DNA from: an uncultured Atopobiaceae bacterium
GTDB taxonomy: Bacteria; Actinomycetota; Coriobacteriia; Coriobacteriales; Atopobiaceae
NCBI GenBank assembly: GCA_944321515.1
Contig: CALULO010000007.1
Coordinates: 42,413-106,412 of the forward strand
Length of the DNA: 64,000 bases
Direction: 5' to 3'
This document shows, piece after piece, positions 30,553-39,396 of the stretch. The notes below the pieces were generated by a model. It ran no database searches, was not told where the DNA came from, and was given only the letters and a program-made list of their open reading frames with translations. The stretch's first letter is position 1; every line of letters starts with the position of its first letter. Both the position numbers and the translations under genes were made by a program.

Positions 30553-31475
30553 GAGGCACTCCCCTCGATGGTGATGTAGTCGGATTCCTCTGCCCCCTCA
30601 ACGGCGAGAAGGACGGGCGCGGGCGTCTCCCTCGGCTCCGGGCGCTTTTCGAGCGCCTCCTCGGCCTCGAAGCGGAGGCGCAGGGCGCCTCCCATCGCCA
30701 TCGTGCCGCCAAATCCCACGCCTGCCTTGACGAGCGAACCGACGCCCGGCAGGGCGCCCGCAAGGGCTCGCGCAAGAGCACGCCAGCCCAGACCGCCCGC
30801 AAGCACGCTCGCGAGCTCCACGGCGCGCGCGGGCTCCAGGCCGCGCCCATAGGCGGCCGCCACGTCGAGGGCGAGCTTTGCCTGGTTTGCGCACATGATC
30901 GGAAGGTCAGAGCCGGGGATGAGCGAGATGGCGCCCACGGCGGCGTTCTCCATGGCGCAGCGCGACACGAGCGCGTCCACAACGGCGTGCCGGCAGAAGC
31001 TGAAGTTGGCCGCAAGGGCGAGCGGGTGCTCGCAGACGCGGGTGAGCCAGTCGGCCAGGCGCTCGGAGAGCGCCTCGGGGCTCGAGGCCGCCACCACTCC
31101 CACGAGCGCCGCGGCCTGGTCGGGAAGCTCGACCGCAGGCGCGTCAAGGGCCCCCTCCACCACGAGCGCCACCGGCACCCCGGAGCGAGCGTAGGATGAG
31201 GCGACCTCGGCGCAGGGCCCCCGGCCAACAAGCACGAGGGCGGCCTCAGGCATCTCGGCGCCGGGACCGGGAACGTCGGAGAGGGTCATCACCTCGACCA
31301 CGCCCCCCACCCGCTCGGCGACGAGGGCATCCCTCGTCGCCCGCGCCAGCTCACGGGGGCACGTGGGGTCCACGCGCACGTGCAGGACAACGCGTTCGTC
31401 TCGCCCCTTGATGGCGGCACGGCCCGAGGAGAGCACCTCGGCCACGCGACCCACCGTCCAACCACCCTTTGCCAT
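30549..31475 (-). CDS. DUF697 (YcjF-like) membrane-associated protein
   Basis: Function unknown. 308 aa. The first 150 residues form a Rossmann-like region rich in Val and Ala but lack a convincing P-loop. The C-terminal part (about 155-270) matches DUF697: FCRHAVVDALVSRCAMENAAVGAISLIPGSDLPIM, then long hydrophobic stretches with AVELASVLAGGLGWRALAR and GVGSLVKAGVGFGGTMAMGGA, probably two or three membrane helices. In other bacteria this domain is attached to a GTPase; here the GTPase part appears missing or diverged. ATG 31475 has GGGAGG ahead. Confidence 0.7.
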   Translation of the reverse strand: MAKGGWTVGRVAEVLSSGRAAIKGRDERVVLHVRVDPTCPRELARATRDALVAERVGGVVEVMTLSDVPGPGAEMPEAALVLVGRGPCAEVASSYARSGVPVALVVEGALDAPAVELPDQAAALVGVVAASSPEALSERLADWLTRVCEHPLALAANFSFCRHAVVDALVSRCAMENAAVGAISLIPGSDLPIMCANQAKLALDVAAAYGRGLEPARAVELASVLAGGLGWRALARALAGALPGVGSLVKAGVGFGGTMAMGGALRLRFEAEEALEKRPEPRETPAPVLLAVEGAEESDYITIEGSAS

Positions 31476-31528
31476 GCCTGGCCTCCCATCAGGGGCCCAA
31501 GGCCCCAAGCGTTACCTAGTGCGCCGCC

Positions 31529-32734
31529 CTAAGCGGCCTTCTGGCGATGGCGCCAGACCGACTGCACGACGCCCACAGCCACGAGCTGGATCACCATAGA
31601 GGACGAGCCATAGGTCATGAAGGGCAGCGGGATGCCCGTGATCGGCATGATGCCGATGCACATGCCCACGCTCTCCAGGACCTGAAACGTCCACATGGCC
31701 ACGCACCCCACGAGGACGAGCTTTGAGAACGTCGACTCCATGCGCAGCGCCAGAAGTATGGTGGAGAAGATCATCCACGCATAGAGGCCGAGCAGAACCA
31801 CGGATCCCACGAAGCCGAACTGCTCCGCGAAGGTGGCGAAGATGAAGTCCGTCTCGGCCTCGGGGAGGAAGCCCGAGAGGGCCTGCGTCGCGTTTCCGAA
31901 GCCCTTGCCGAGAAAGCCCCCCGACCCCACGGCGATCATGGACTGCAGGAGGTTGTAGCCGTCGTCCGAGGCGTTGGCCGTGGGGTTCATGAAGACGGTG
32001 AGGCGCTTGAGCTGGTACTCTTGGAGGATGTGCGGGATGCCCTCGATGCTGGACTCGATGACCACGAAGGCGGCGGCGCCCACGATGAGCGCGATGGTGC
32101 CAAGCACCCACGCGCGCGGCGCGCCGCTGCAGATGATGATCGCAGCCCCGAGGAAGAAGACCACGAGGCCCGTCCCGAGGTCCAGCGAGAGGATGAGCAG
32201 CAGCGGGACGAGCAGGGTCCCGCAGAGCTTGGCGTAGTCGCGGAAGGAGTCGATCTTCCCGTTGTACTGGGCGCAGGCCGAGGCCATGAGGAAGATGGTG
32301 ACGATCTTGCCGGGCTCCGAGGGCTGGAAGCTCAGCGGGCCGATCCTCACCCAGCCGAGGCCGCCGAGGCCGCCCTCGAGGCCGAGCCCCGGCACGCGCG
32401 GCAGTGCCATGAGCACGCAGGCGAGCACGAAGAGGGCCGTCGTCATGTTGGAGAGCGCACGGTAGTCGTAGCGCCACACCGCCGCCGCGGCCACCAGGCC
32501 AATCGCAATGCCGGCGAGGTGACTCGTGAAGCTCGCGTTCTCCAGCGAGAGCGAGCAGACCCACATGTTCGCCACGCTGATCACGAGGATGAGCAGCGTG
32601 GGGATGAGCTGAGAGAGGTAGATGCCGTCGAGGGGGCTGCGCCTCCCGCTTACGTGCGCGCCGCGCGCCCGCTGGGTCAGCGAGGAGAGCGGCCCTGCCG
32701 AGGAGGTGCCCGGTCCGGTCATGTCAGCAGCCAT
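31529..32734 (-). CDS. rodA: Rod shape-determining SEDS glycosyltransferase RodA
   Basis: SEDS-family peptidoglycan polymerase of the elongation complex, working with PBP2. 401 aa with about ten membrane segments. Family marks: FQPSEPGKIVTIFLMA, SLDLGTGLVVFFLGA, the catalytic-region extracellular loop with SGGFLGKGFGNATQALSGFLPEAETDFIFATFAEQFGFVG, and GIMPITGIPLPFMTYGSSSMV near the C-terminus. RodA rather than FtsW is inferred from LPEAETDFIFA and from its place next to PBP2 and mreBCD. Confidence 0.95.
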   Translation of the reverse strand: MAADMTGPGTSSAGPLSSLTQRARGAHVSGRRSPLDGIYLSQLIPTLLILVISVANMWVCSLSLENASFTSHLAGIAIGLVAAAAVWRYDYRALSNMTTALFVLACVLMALPRVPGLGLEGGLGGLGWVRIGPLSFQPSEPGKIVTIFLMASACAQYNGKIDSFRDYAKLCGTLLVPLLLILSLDLGTGLVVFFLGAAIIICSGAPRAWVLGTIALIVGAAAFVVIESSIEGIPHILQEYQLKRLTVFMNPTANASDDGYNLLQSMIAVGSGGFLGKGFGNATQALSGFLPEAETDFIFATFAEQFGFVGSVVLLGLYAWMIFSTILLALRMESTFSKLVLVGCVAMWTFQVLESVGMCIGIMPITGIPLPFMTYGSSSMVIQLVAVGVVQSVWRHRQKAA

Positions 32735-32742
32735 TTCGCCCC

Positions 32743-34782
32743 CTAGTCTGCAATGGTCGTCGTTGTCGTCGAGGTGTCCGGCTGCCCGTAGATGGCGCCG
32801 AAGACGTCACGCACCACGTACATGGCGGAGCTCGCACCCTGCAGGACGCGGTCCATGTTGCCGCCGACCACGTACTTGGGGTTCTCGGCCGGCGCATAGG
32901 CAATGAACCAGCCGATCGGGTCTCCGCCGGGCTGCTCCGCCGTGCCCGTCTTGCCGCGTACCGTCACGTCAAGGTTGGTCCAGTGCGTTGCCTGGGCGGC
33001 GTCCTCGCGATAGATGACGCCCTCCATGCCCTGGGCGATGACGTCGCGGAAGGCCTGGTCCTCCTCGACGTCGCGAATCTGCTCGCACTTGTACTCGGAG
33101 ACGAAGCCCTCCCCCACCTTGGCGCGCACGCCCTTCATGACGTGCGGGCGCCACACCGGGCCGCCGTTGGCGATGGAGCAGTAGGCGCAGACCATCTGGA
33201 TGGCGGTGACGAGCATGTCTCCCTGTCCGATGGCAATGTTGCAGTTGTCACCGCCCTGCCACGTGGCGTCAGAGTCCGAGTAGCCGAGGGCCTTGAAATA
33301 GTCCCACTTCCACTGCGCGTCCGGCACGCGCCCCGTGGCCTCGCCGGGCAGGTCAATCTCGGTCGCCGATCCCAGGCCGTAGCGACGGAATGTGTCCTGC
33401 ATGCCATCGCTGTCGTTGTTGTAGAACCCCTTGCCGATCTCGTAAAAGACCACATCACAGGAGAAGGTGATGCCATCGGCGAGGCTCATCGAGCCGTGGC
33501 CGGTCTCCCACCAGCACTTCATGACAGGCAAAGAGTTGGGGTTGCCGTCCCAGGTCCACCAGCCGGAGCAGTACCAGCTCGAGCCGGTGTTGCAGACGCC
33601 GTAGTCGAGCGCGGCGAAGGAGGTGAGCGGCTTGATGACCGAACCAGAGGGGTACTGCCCCGCGATGGCGCGGTTCATCATCGGGTAGTGTGCGTCCTCG
33701 GCCTGGAGGGCCTCCCAGTCCGTGGTGGAGATGCCGCCGGTAAAGAGGTTCGGCGAGAAGGTCGGCGCGCTCGCCATGGCGAGGATCTCACCGTTGGTGC
33801 AGTCCATGGCGATGACGCAGCCGCCCGTCGCGGCGTAGCCGGTGTCGCGCAGCTCCCCCATGACACGCTCGAGCGACTCCTCGGCAGCTCGCTGTATGTC
33901 AAGGTCAAGCGTCAGCACGAGGTCCGAGCCACTCTGCGGCTCCACGTTGGTGGAGTACTCGAGCACGTTGCCGTTGGCGTCCACGAAGACCTTCTGTTCG
34001 CCACGCACGCCCTGAAGCACGCTCTCGTACTGAGCCTCGACGCCGGTCTGGCCCACCACGTCGCCGGAACGGTAGGTGATGGAGTCCTCGGAGGAGTTTT
34101 CCTGGCTCGCCTTGAGCTGCTCCGAGGTAACGGTGCCCGTATAGCCCACCACATGAGCCGCAAGCGAGCCGTATGGGTAGGAGCGCTGCGTTCGTGCCTG
34201 GACCTCCACGCCCGGGAAGGCCTCGGGGTGCTCGCCGATGTAGGCGACCACGCGACGTGAGACGTCCACCGAGACCGTGCGCAGACTCTGCTGCCCCTCC
34301 GAGGTGTCCTGGATCTTGCGGCGGACGGCCTGGGCGGGCATGCCGATGAGGTTGCCGAGCAGCTGCATCTCGACCTCGTCGCTGAGGACGTCAGAGCTCG
34401 CCACCACCGTGAGGCTCGGGCGGTTGCCCACGATCTCCCGACCGTTGCGATCAAGGATGCGACCGCGCGGCGCCTGCGAGTAGACGGTTGAGGTGCTGTT
34501 GTTCTCAGCCTGTGCGGCATACTGCTCGCTCGAGACGAGCTGCATCGACCAAAGGCGCGCAACGAGGGCGGCGAAGGCGGCCCCCACGGTCACCGCGAGC
34601 CCCACGAGCCGCCCCGACAGGGTCTTCTCCGAGGACGAGTCCGAGCCGCCTGAGGCGCGGGGCCCCGCGCCGCCGATGTCGAAGGTGAAGTTGGCCTCCG
34701 AGCGCCCGAAGACGACGAAGACCAGCACCAGCGCAACGGCAACGACGACGCAGGCTATGACGATGACGAGCGTGAGGTCCAT
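32743..34782 (-). CDS. mrdA: Penicillin-binding protein 2 (elongasome transpeptidase)
   Basis: Class B PBP, transpeptidase partner of RodA. 679 aa. An N-terminal membrane segment at 5-25 is followed by a second hydrophobic stretch at about 58-77; most PBP2 have only one. Dimerisation region from about 100 (APRGRILDRNGREIVGN) to 290; catalytic motifs are SVIK (Ser381, Lys384), SCD (441-443) and KTG (611-613). The stretch 396-430 near the active site is rich in Trp and Cys (SWYCSGWW, MKCWW), an insertion seen in some actinobacterial PBPs. rodA follows 8 bases downstream. Confidence 0.94.
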   Translation of the reverse strand: MDLTLVIVIACVVVAVALVLVFVVFGRSEANFTFDIGGAGPRASGGSDSSSEKTLSGRLVGLAVTVGAAFAALVARLWSMQLVSSEQYAAQAENNSTSTVYSQAPRGRILDRNGREIVGNRPSLTVVASSDVLSDEVEMQLLGNLIGMPAQAVRRKIQDTSEGQQSLRTVSVDVSRRVVAYIGEHPEAFPGVEVQARTQRSYPYGSLAAHVVGYTGTVTSEQLKASQENSSEDSITYRSGDVVGQTGVEAQYESVLQGVRGEQKVFVDANGNVLEYSTNVEPQSGSDLVLTLDLDIQRAAEESLERVMGELRDTGYAATGGCVIAMDCTNGEILAMASAPTFSPNLFTGGISTTDWEALQAEDAHYPMMNRAIAGQYPSGSVIKPLTSFAALDYGVCNTGSSWYCSGWWTWDGNPNSLPVMKCWWETGHGSMSLADGITFSCDVVFYEIGKGFYNNDSDGMQDTFRRYGLGSATEIDLPGEATGRVPDAQWKWDYFKALGYSDSDATWQGGDNCNIAIGQGDMLVTAIQMVCAYCSIANGGPVWRPHVMKGVRAKVGEGFVSEYKCEQIRDVEEDQAFRDVIAQGMEGVIYREDAAQATHWTNLDVTVRGKTGTAEQPGGDPIGWFIAYAPAENPKYVVGGNMDRVLQGASSAMYVVRDVFGAIYGQPDTSTTTTTIAD

Positions 34783-34789
34783 AGGTCCC

Positions 34790-35341
34790 CTAGAGTCCCC
34801 TCGTGTTGAGGTGGCTACCGCCGCGCGACCTTCCGAGGCTCGGCCCGGAGGAGCGCAGGCGAGAGAAGTAGTAGGCGAAGGGCAGGAAGAAGACGATTGT
34901 AAGCAGGGTCGTGGGGAGCGTCCTCAGGAAGAGGACGTCGACGATCGAGTCAGCCTGGCCCACGAGCAGCATCGCGAGGTGATAGACAAACGAGACGCCG
35001 AGTGACGCCGCGGCGAAGGCCCCCACGGAGAACATGAGGTCGCCCGACATGCGATCTCGCCCCTCGGTTCCAAGGAGATAGGAGGAGACGGAGAGGCAGA
35101 AGGCCATAAGCCCCACGGGACCGGTGGTGGAGAGGTCAAAGAAGAGGCCGGCGACGAAGCCCGCCACCACGCCACGCCTCCCGCCCACGGTGAGCGCCAC
35201 GCAGGCGGAGAAGACGAGGGCAAAGTTGGCGCGGCCGTTGCCGAGGCCCAGGTTAGGGGCGAGGGCAAGCTGCAGGACGATGCAGATGACGGCGAGCACG
35301 GCGACGGTGCGCGCGTCGCGGTTCTTGTCAGCGACAATCAT
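34790..35341 (-). CDS. mreD: Rod shape-determining protein MreD
   Basis: Integral membrane partner of MreC in the elongasome. 183 aa with five or six predicted membrane segments and the family region VVAGFVAGLFFDLSTTGPVGLMAF. Sequence conservation in the family is weak; the call rests on topology, length and position between mreC and PBP2. The C-terminus is short and basic. Confidence 0.88.
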   Translation of the reverse strand: MIVADKNRDARTVAVLAVICIVLQLALAPNLGLGNGRANFALVFSACVALTVGGRRGVVAGFVAGLFFDLSTTGPVGLMAFCLSVSSYLLGTEGRDRMSGDLMFSVGAFAAASLGVSFVYHLAMLLVGQADSIVDVLFLRTLPTTLLTIVFFLPFAYYFSRLRSSGPSLGRSRGGSHLNTRGL

Positions 35342-35350
35342 GGCTCTCCC

Positions 35351-36349
35351 TTACTCCGAGGACCCGTCAGCGGCAGAGGCGCCGTCCGAGGTCCCCGCGT
35401 CGCCCTGGCCGCCCGAGGCGGAGCCTGACGTGTCGGTGCTCTCCTGGGCGTCGGCCTCGGCGATATCGTCGGCGCTTGCCTGCTGTCCCTCGGTGAGGGA
35501 GGTAATCACGAGCACCTCCTCGGAGCTCTCCGTGCGGGCGTAGAGCTCGACGACGATGTCGAGGTAGAGGTCACCGGGGTTCTTCTCCACGCTGGTCACC
35601 TGACCGATGGGGAGCCCCTTGGGGAAGACGCCGCCCAGGCCGCTCGTGATGACCACGTCGCCCACGCTCACGTCCTGGCTCGTCCTGACGAGGGTGAGGG
35701 ACACCTCTCCGGTTGCGGAGCCCTCGAGCATGCCCTGCGCCCGGCTCGACTGGACCATTGCCGAGATCGAGGAGTTCTCATCGGCGAGCAGACGCACCGT
35801 TGAGGTGGTGGCGCCGCATTCGACTATCTGGCCGATGACGCCGCTCGAGGACGTCACGGGCATCCCAACGGAGAGGCCCGAGGACGTGCCCTTGTCGATG
35901 GTGACCGTTGAGCTCCAGGAGTCCGACGCGCCCGAGATGATCCTGGCCGCCGTTGACTGGAGACTGTTGGCGTCACGCAGGTCAAGCAGCGCCTGCAGGC
36001 GCTGCGCGGTCTGCTCGGACTCCTCAAGCTCGACGTTGCGCGCGCGCAGCTCGTCGTTCTCCTGCTGAAGCTCGGAGAGCGTGGCCTGGTCAGCCGTGAG
36101 GTTGGTGAAGATGTTGCCGAGCCCCTGTATCGGCGCGGACACGGTGGCCCCGAGGTAGCGCACCGGGGAGGTGACGGTCTGGAAGGCCCCCCGAACTACG
36201 CCAAGGGGCCCGTCCTCCCCTGTTCGACAGCTCACGGTGAAGAGCGCTATCGAAGCCACGACGCAGATGACGAGCGCCCGCCCGCCCGTGGACTGCCTGC
36301 TGTTGGTGAGGCTCGGCGCCTGAGGCCGGCCGCCTGAGGTGAGAGGCAC
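35351..36349 (-). CDS. mreC: Rod shape-determining protein MreC
   Basis: Periplasm-side scaffold that activates PBP2/RodA. 332 aa: membrane anchor near 25-42, coiled coil at about 85-120 (LSELQQENDELRARNVELEESEQTAQRL), then the paired beta-barrel domains (TVTIDKGTSSGLSVGMPVTSSSGVIGQIVECG and VGDVVITSGLGGVFPKGLPIGQV). The last 45 residues are low-complexity Ser/Asp/Ala. The start is a GTG at 36349, two bases after the mreB stop. Its ribosome site is weak, so coupling to mreB translation is likely. Confidence 0.95.
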   Translation of the reverse strand: MPLTSGGRPQAPSLTNSRQSTGGRALVICVVASIALFTVSCRTGEDGPLGVVRGAFQTVTSPVRYLGATVSAPIQGLGNIFTNLTADQATLSELQQENDELRARNVELEESEQTAQRLQALLDLRDANSLQSTAARIISGASDSWSSTVTIDKGTSSGLSVGMPVTSSSGVIGQIVECGATTSTVRLLADENSSISAMVQSSRAQGMLEGSATGEVSLTLVRTSQDVSVGDVVITSGLGGVFPKGLPIGQVTSVEKNPGDLYLDIVVELYARTESSEEVLVITSLTEGQQASADDIAEADAQESTDTSGSASGGQGDAGTSDGASAADGSSE

Positions 36350-36351
36350 GC

Positions 36352-37395
36352 CTACTGGCCCGTACTCTGGACGAAGCCGCCCGAGAGGGCGTTGGCCTCG
36401 AGGACCTTGGCGCAGCCGTTCACGACGTTCTCGAGAGCCGTGGGGCTCACGTTGACGGGGACCCCCGTCTCCTCGCGGAGGCGCTGGTCCAGGCCGCGCA
36501 GCAGGCCGCCGCCGCCCGTGAGCAGGATGCCGTAGTACATGAGGTCGGACGCAAGGTCAGGCGGGGTCACGTCAAGGGCGTCCTTGACAGCCTTCGTAAC
36601 CTCGTCGAGCGGGCGGTCGAGGGCGCGTCGGATCTCCTCGCTCTCGATGCGAACCGTCTTGGGAAGGCCGCTCATGACGTCGCGCCCGTTGACCTCGACG
36701 TCAAGCTCCTCGGCGAGCGGGGCCGCAGAGCCGACCTTGATCTTGATGTCCTCGGCGGTACGCTCGCCGATGGAGAGGTTGTAGGCGTCACGGACGTGCT
36801 GGAGGATAGTCTGATCGAACTCGTCGCCCGCCGTGCGGATGGACTGGGCGACGACGATGCCGCCCATGGAGATGACGGCCACCTCAGTGGTGCCGCCGCC
36901 AATGTCCACGACCATCGAGCCCGTGGGGTCCTCGATGGGCAGGTCGGCGCCGATGGCAGCGGCCATCGGCTCCTCGATGAGGTAGGCCTGGCGCGCGCCG
37001 GCCTGAATGGTCGCCTCGAAGACTGCGCGCTTCTCGACAGAGGTCACGCCGGACGGCACGCACACCACAACGCGCGGCCGCGGGCTCCAAGGATAACGGC
37101 GCTCGCGGGCCTTTTCGATGAAGTAGCGGAGCATGACCTCGGTGACGTCGAAGTCCGCAATGACGCCGTCCTTAAGCGGCCGCTCGGCGATGATGGACCC
37201 GGGAGTGCGGCCGATCATTCGCTTGGCGTCGGCGCCCACGGCCAGCACCCTGCTCTCGCTCTTGTCGATGGCGACGACCGAGGGCTCGTTGATCACGATA
37301 CCCTGGCCGCGCACCGCCACGAGCGTGTTGGCGGTGCCGAGGTCGATGGCGAGGTCCCCGCCGTACTCCCCAAAGAGTGAGTCGATGATAGACAT
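36352..37395 (-). CDS. mreB: Rod shape-determining actin homologue MreB
   Basis: Bacterial actin that positions cell-wall elongation. 347 aa, standard. Nucleotide-binding motifs: DLAIDLGTANTLVAVRGQG (phosphate 1), SMVVDIGGGTTEVAVIS (phosphate 2), YGILLTGGGGLLRGLDQRL (adenosine). EPMAAAIGADLPIEDP is also typical. The gene starts 27 bases after the TPR protein gene and leads mreB-mreC-mreD-mrdA-rodA. Together these imply a rod or short-rod cell. Confidence 0.98.
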   Translation of the reverse strand: MSIIDSLFGEYGGDLAIDLGTANTLVAVRGQGIVINEPSVVAIDKSESRVLAVGADAKRMIGRTPGSIIAERPLKDGVIADFDVTEVMLRYFIEKARERRYPWSPRPRVVVCVPSGVTSVEKRAVFEATIQAGARQAYLIEEPMAAAIGADLPIEDPTGSMVVDIGGGTTEVAVISMGGIVVAQSIRTAGDEFDQTILQHVRDAYNLSIGERTAEDIKIKVGSAAPLAEELDVEVNGRDVMSGLPKTVRIESEEIRRALDRPLDEVTKAVKDALDVTPPDLASDLMYYGILLTGGGGLLRGLDQRLREETGVPVNVSPTALENVVNGCAKVLEANALSGGFVQSTGQ

Positions 37396-37422
37396 GCCCT
37401 GCGTACCTGCCTCGTTTGTCGT

Positions 37423-38727
37423 CTAGTTCGTCGTGTCGGTCGAGGTGTCCTCAGAGAGGAAGCTCGGGGAGACGGAGCTGACCTTCCAGCCAATGCCGTC
37501 ACGCACCATCTCAATGGTGTAGTCAACCTCTCCGGAGCCCGCAAGGGTCGTCGTGAGGTAGACGGTCGAGGAGTTCATAGAGCGGTCCACGCCGGTGACG
37601 GACACGTCGGCGCCGGTCGGCAGAGAGTCGGAGATCTCCTGGACCTGCGTTGCGGAGGTGCCGCTGGCAAGGTACTGCTCGATGTCGGTGCCGTCCGTCT
37701 TGGCCTGGAAGAGCTGCTCCGCCACCGCCTGCTGCGTGGGCCAGCCATAGCCCTGCGTGTAGGCAAACAGCGCCGCGCCCACGGCAATCACCAGCAGCAC
37801 GAGAACGACGATGAGCACCTTGAGGCCCGTGTGGCGGTGCTTGCGACGAATCTTTCGGTCGGCGCGCTCCTGCTCAACGATGTCCGCCTCGGAGATGGAG
37901 AAGAAGCCCGTGTCCTCCGGAGAAGGCATGAGCTCTCCGGAGGCGCCCGTGGGGTCGAGGGGATCGATGGGGGTGGCGTAGCCCGCCGCCGCCAGCATGG
38001 CGTCAGTCTCCGACGGTCGGCGACTGCCGATGGCGGCCACGGCCTTGCGGGCGGCGTCATAGGAGGCCTGTGCCTCGGGGGTGAGCTGGAAGGAGCCGTC
38101 AGCCGTGGCGTGGCCGAAGGCGTCCACGGCCTCGTTCATGCGGTTGGCGGCCACGTAGGCCAGGCCGAGGTCGCACCAGATCTGGCACTGGCTCTCCAGG
38201 GGCGTGGTGAAGTCGAGCGCCGTGCGGTAGGCCTCCACTGCGTCCACGGAGCGCCCGAGGCGCATGAAGCAGCTTCCGAGGTTGGAGAGCGCCAGCGAGG
38301 GGGCCGGGTTGGACTCGTCGATCGCGGCGCTGCGGTAGGCAATCCCAGCGTTGCGGACGTCGCCGATCTGCTCGTAGGCTGAGCCGAGGGCCATGTAGGC
38401 CTTGTAAGGCGTGGCATAGGAGGCGTCCGAGGCGGCCTCGGTGAGCGGGGCCACGGCCTCCTGGGGCCGGCCTGCGGCGAGGAGCGCACGTCCACGGTTG
38501 CAGCAGAGCGCGCCGCGCTTGCCGTACGAGGCATCCCCAAGCGCGGACTCGTAGGCCGCTGCCGCGGCGTCGAACTGCCCGAGCTTCATGTACGCGTTGC
38601 CGCGCAGGTGGTCAACCTCGCCGGAGAGCTCGCCGGCCTGACGGGCCTCCCCGAGCAGCGTGACGGCGCCAATCCAGTCCCCGCCCTGGTATGCGCGCTT
38701 GCCGGATTCGTATGCCTGCTGGTTCAC
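37423..38727 (-). CDS. TPR-repeat membrane protein next to mreB
   Basis: No known family name recognised. 434 aa. Residues 1 to about 225 hold five or six tetratricopeptide repeats (for example ALCCNRGRALLAAGRPQEAVAPL, AYMALGSAYEQIGDVRNAGIAY, LGSCFMRLGRSVDAVEAYRTAL). A linker follows, then a basic stretch RADRKIRRKHRHTG and one membrane helix at about 303-325. The remaining 110 residues would lie outside the cell and resemble a small ligand-binding or DUF4878-like fold, uncertain. Topology: TPRs inside, sensor-like domain outside. GTG 38727 with GGGAGGG ahead. Its place before mreB suggests a scaffold for cell-wall proteins. Confidence 0.7.
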   Translation of the reverse strand: MNQQAYESGKRAYQGGDWIGAVTLLGEARQAGELSGEVDHLRGNAYMKLGQFDAAAAAYESALGDASYGKRGALCCNRGRALLAAGRPQEAVAPLTEAASDASYATPYKAYMALGSAYEQIGDVRNAGIAYRSAAIDESNPAPSLALSNLGSCFMRLGRSVDAVEAYRTALDFTTPLESQCQIWCDLGLAYVAANRMNEAVDAFGHATADGSFQLTPEAQASYDAARKAVAAIGSRRPSETDAMLAAAGYATPIDPLDPTGASGELMPSPEDTGFFSISEADIVEQERADRKIRRKHRHTGLKVLIVVLVLLVIAVGAALFAYTQGYGWPTQQAVAEQLFQAKTDGTDIEQYLASGTSATQVQEISDSLPTGADVSVTGVDRSMNSSTVYLTTTLAGSGEVDYTIEMVRDGIGWKVSSVSPSFLSEDTSTDTTN

Positions 38728-38752
38728 AATGCCCTCCCGGGGTCAGGCGGCG

Positions 38753-39301
38753 CTATGCGCCGAGGTGCTCGATGCGTACGGAGTTGATGACGTCGCCGGC
38801 GCGGAGCTCACCGATGACGTCTCTGCCCTCGACGGTCTGGCCAAATACCGTGTAGCCAGAGTCCAGGCCGTGCTGGGGGCCGAGGCAGAAGTAGAACTGG
38901 GAGCCGGCGGAGTCCGGGTCCATGGAGCGCGCCATCGCCAGCGCGCCGTCCTCGTGGGAGTTGCGCGGGTTGGTGGTGTACTCCTGGCGGATGCGGTAGC
39001 CGGGACCGCCCGTGCCGGGACGGCCAGTGGGGCCAGACGCCCCGCGCGCAACCTCCTCGCTGGTCATGTCGCGCGTGTTGGGGCAGCCGCCCTGGATTAC
39101 GAAGCCCGGGACGTAGCGGTGGAACTTGAGGCCGTCGTAGAAGCCGCTGCCGGCGAGCTCGCAGAAGTTGGCCACGTGGACGGGGGCTCCCTCGCCGTCG
39201 AGCCTCACACGGATGGTCCCGCGAGACGTGTCGAAGACGGCAACCTCGTCACCAACGACCTCGTAGGTCGGGACGTAGAGCGGGTCTTTGATGAATCCCA
39301 T
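38753..39301 (-). CDS. Peptidyl-prolyl cis-trans isomerase, cyclophilin type
   Basis: Accelerates proline isomerisation. 182 aa without signal peptide, so cytoplasmic. Cyclophilin features: VANFCELAGSGFYDGLKFHRYVPGFVIQGGCPN (catalytic Arg in FHR), GALAMARSMDPDSAGSQFYFCLG and TVFGQTVEGRDVIGEL. An extended loop (SEEVARGASGPTGRPGTGGPG) lies between. It has its own promoter and is followed by the TPR gene after 25 bases. Confidence 0.95.
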   Translation of the reverse strand: MGFIKDPLYVPTYEVVGDEVAVFDTSRGTIRVRLDGEGAPVHVANFCELAGSGFYDGLKFHRYVPGFVIQGGCPNTRDMTSEEVARGASGPTGRPGTGGPGYRIRQEYTTNPRNSHEDGALAMARSMDPDSAGSQFYFCLGPQHGLDSGYTVFGQTVEGRDVIGELRAGDVINSVRIEHLGA

Positions 39302-39352
39302 GTCTGTCCTTCCGAACGGGCGGCACGCGTCGCCCTTTGCTTCAACTCCTTG

Positions 39353-39361
39353 ATTCTAGCA
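39353..39361 (-). promoter_or_regulatory. Extended -10 promoter of the cyclophilin gene
   Basis: Minus-strand TGCTAGAAT: TG plus -10 TAGAAT (39353-39358), with no good -35. Leader about 45 bases. The identical nonamer precedes the 5-formyl-THF cyclo-ligase gene. Confidence 0.55.
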
Positions 39362-39396
39362 GGACGCGCTCGGTTTCACACATTCGGCAGACGGGG

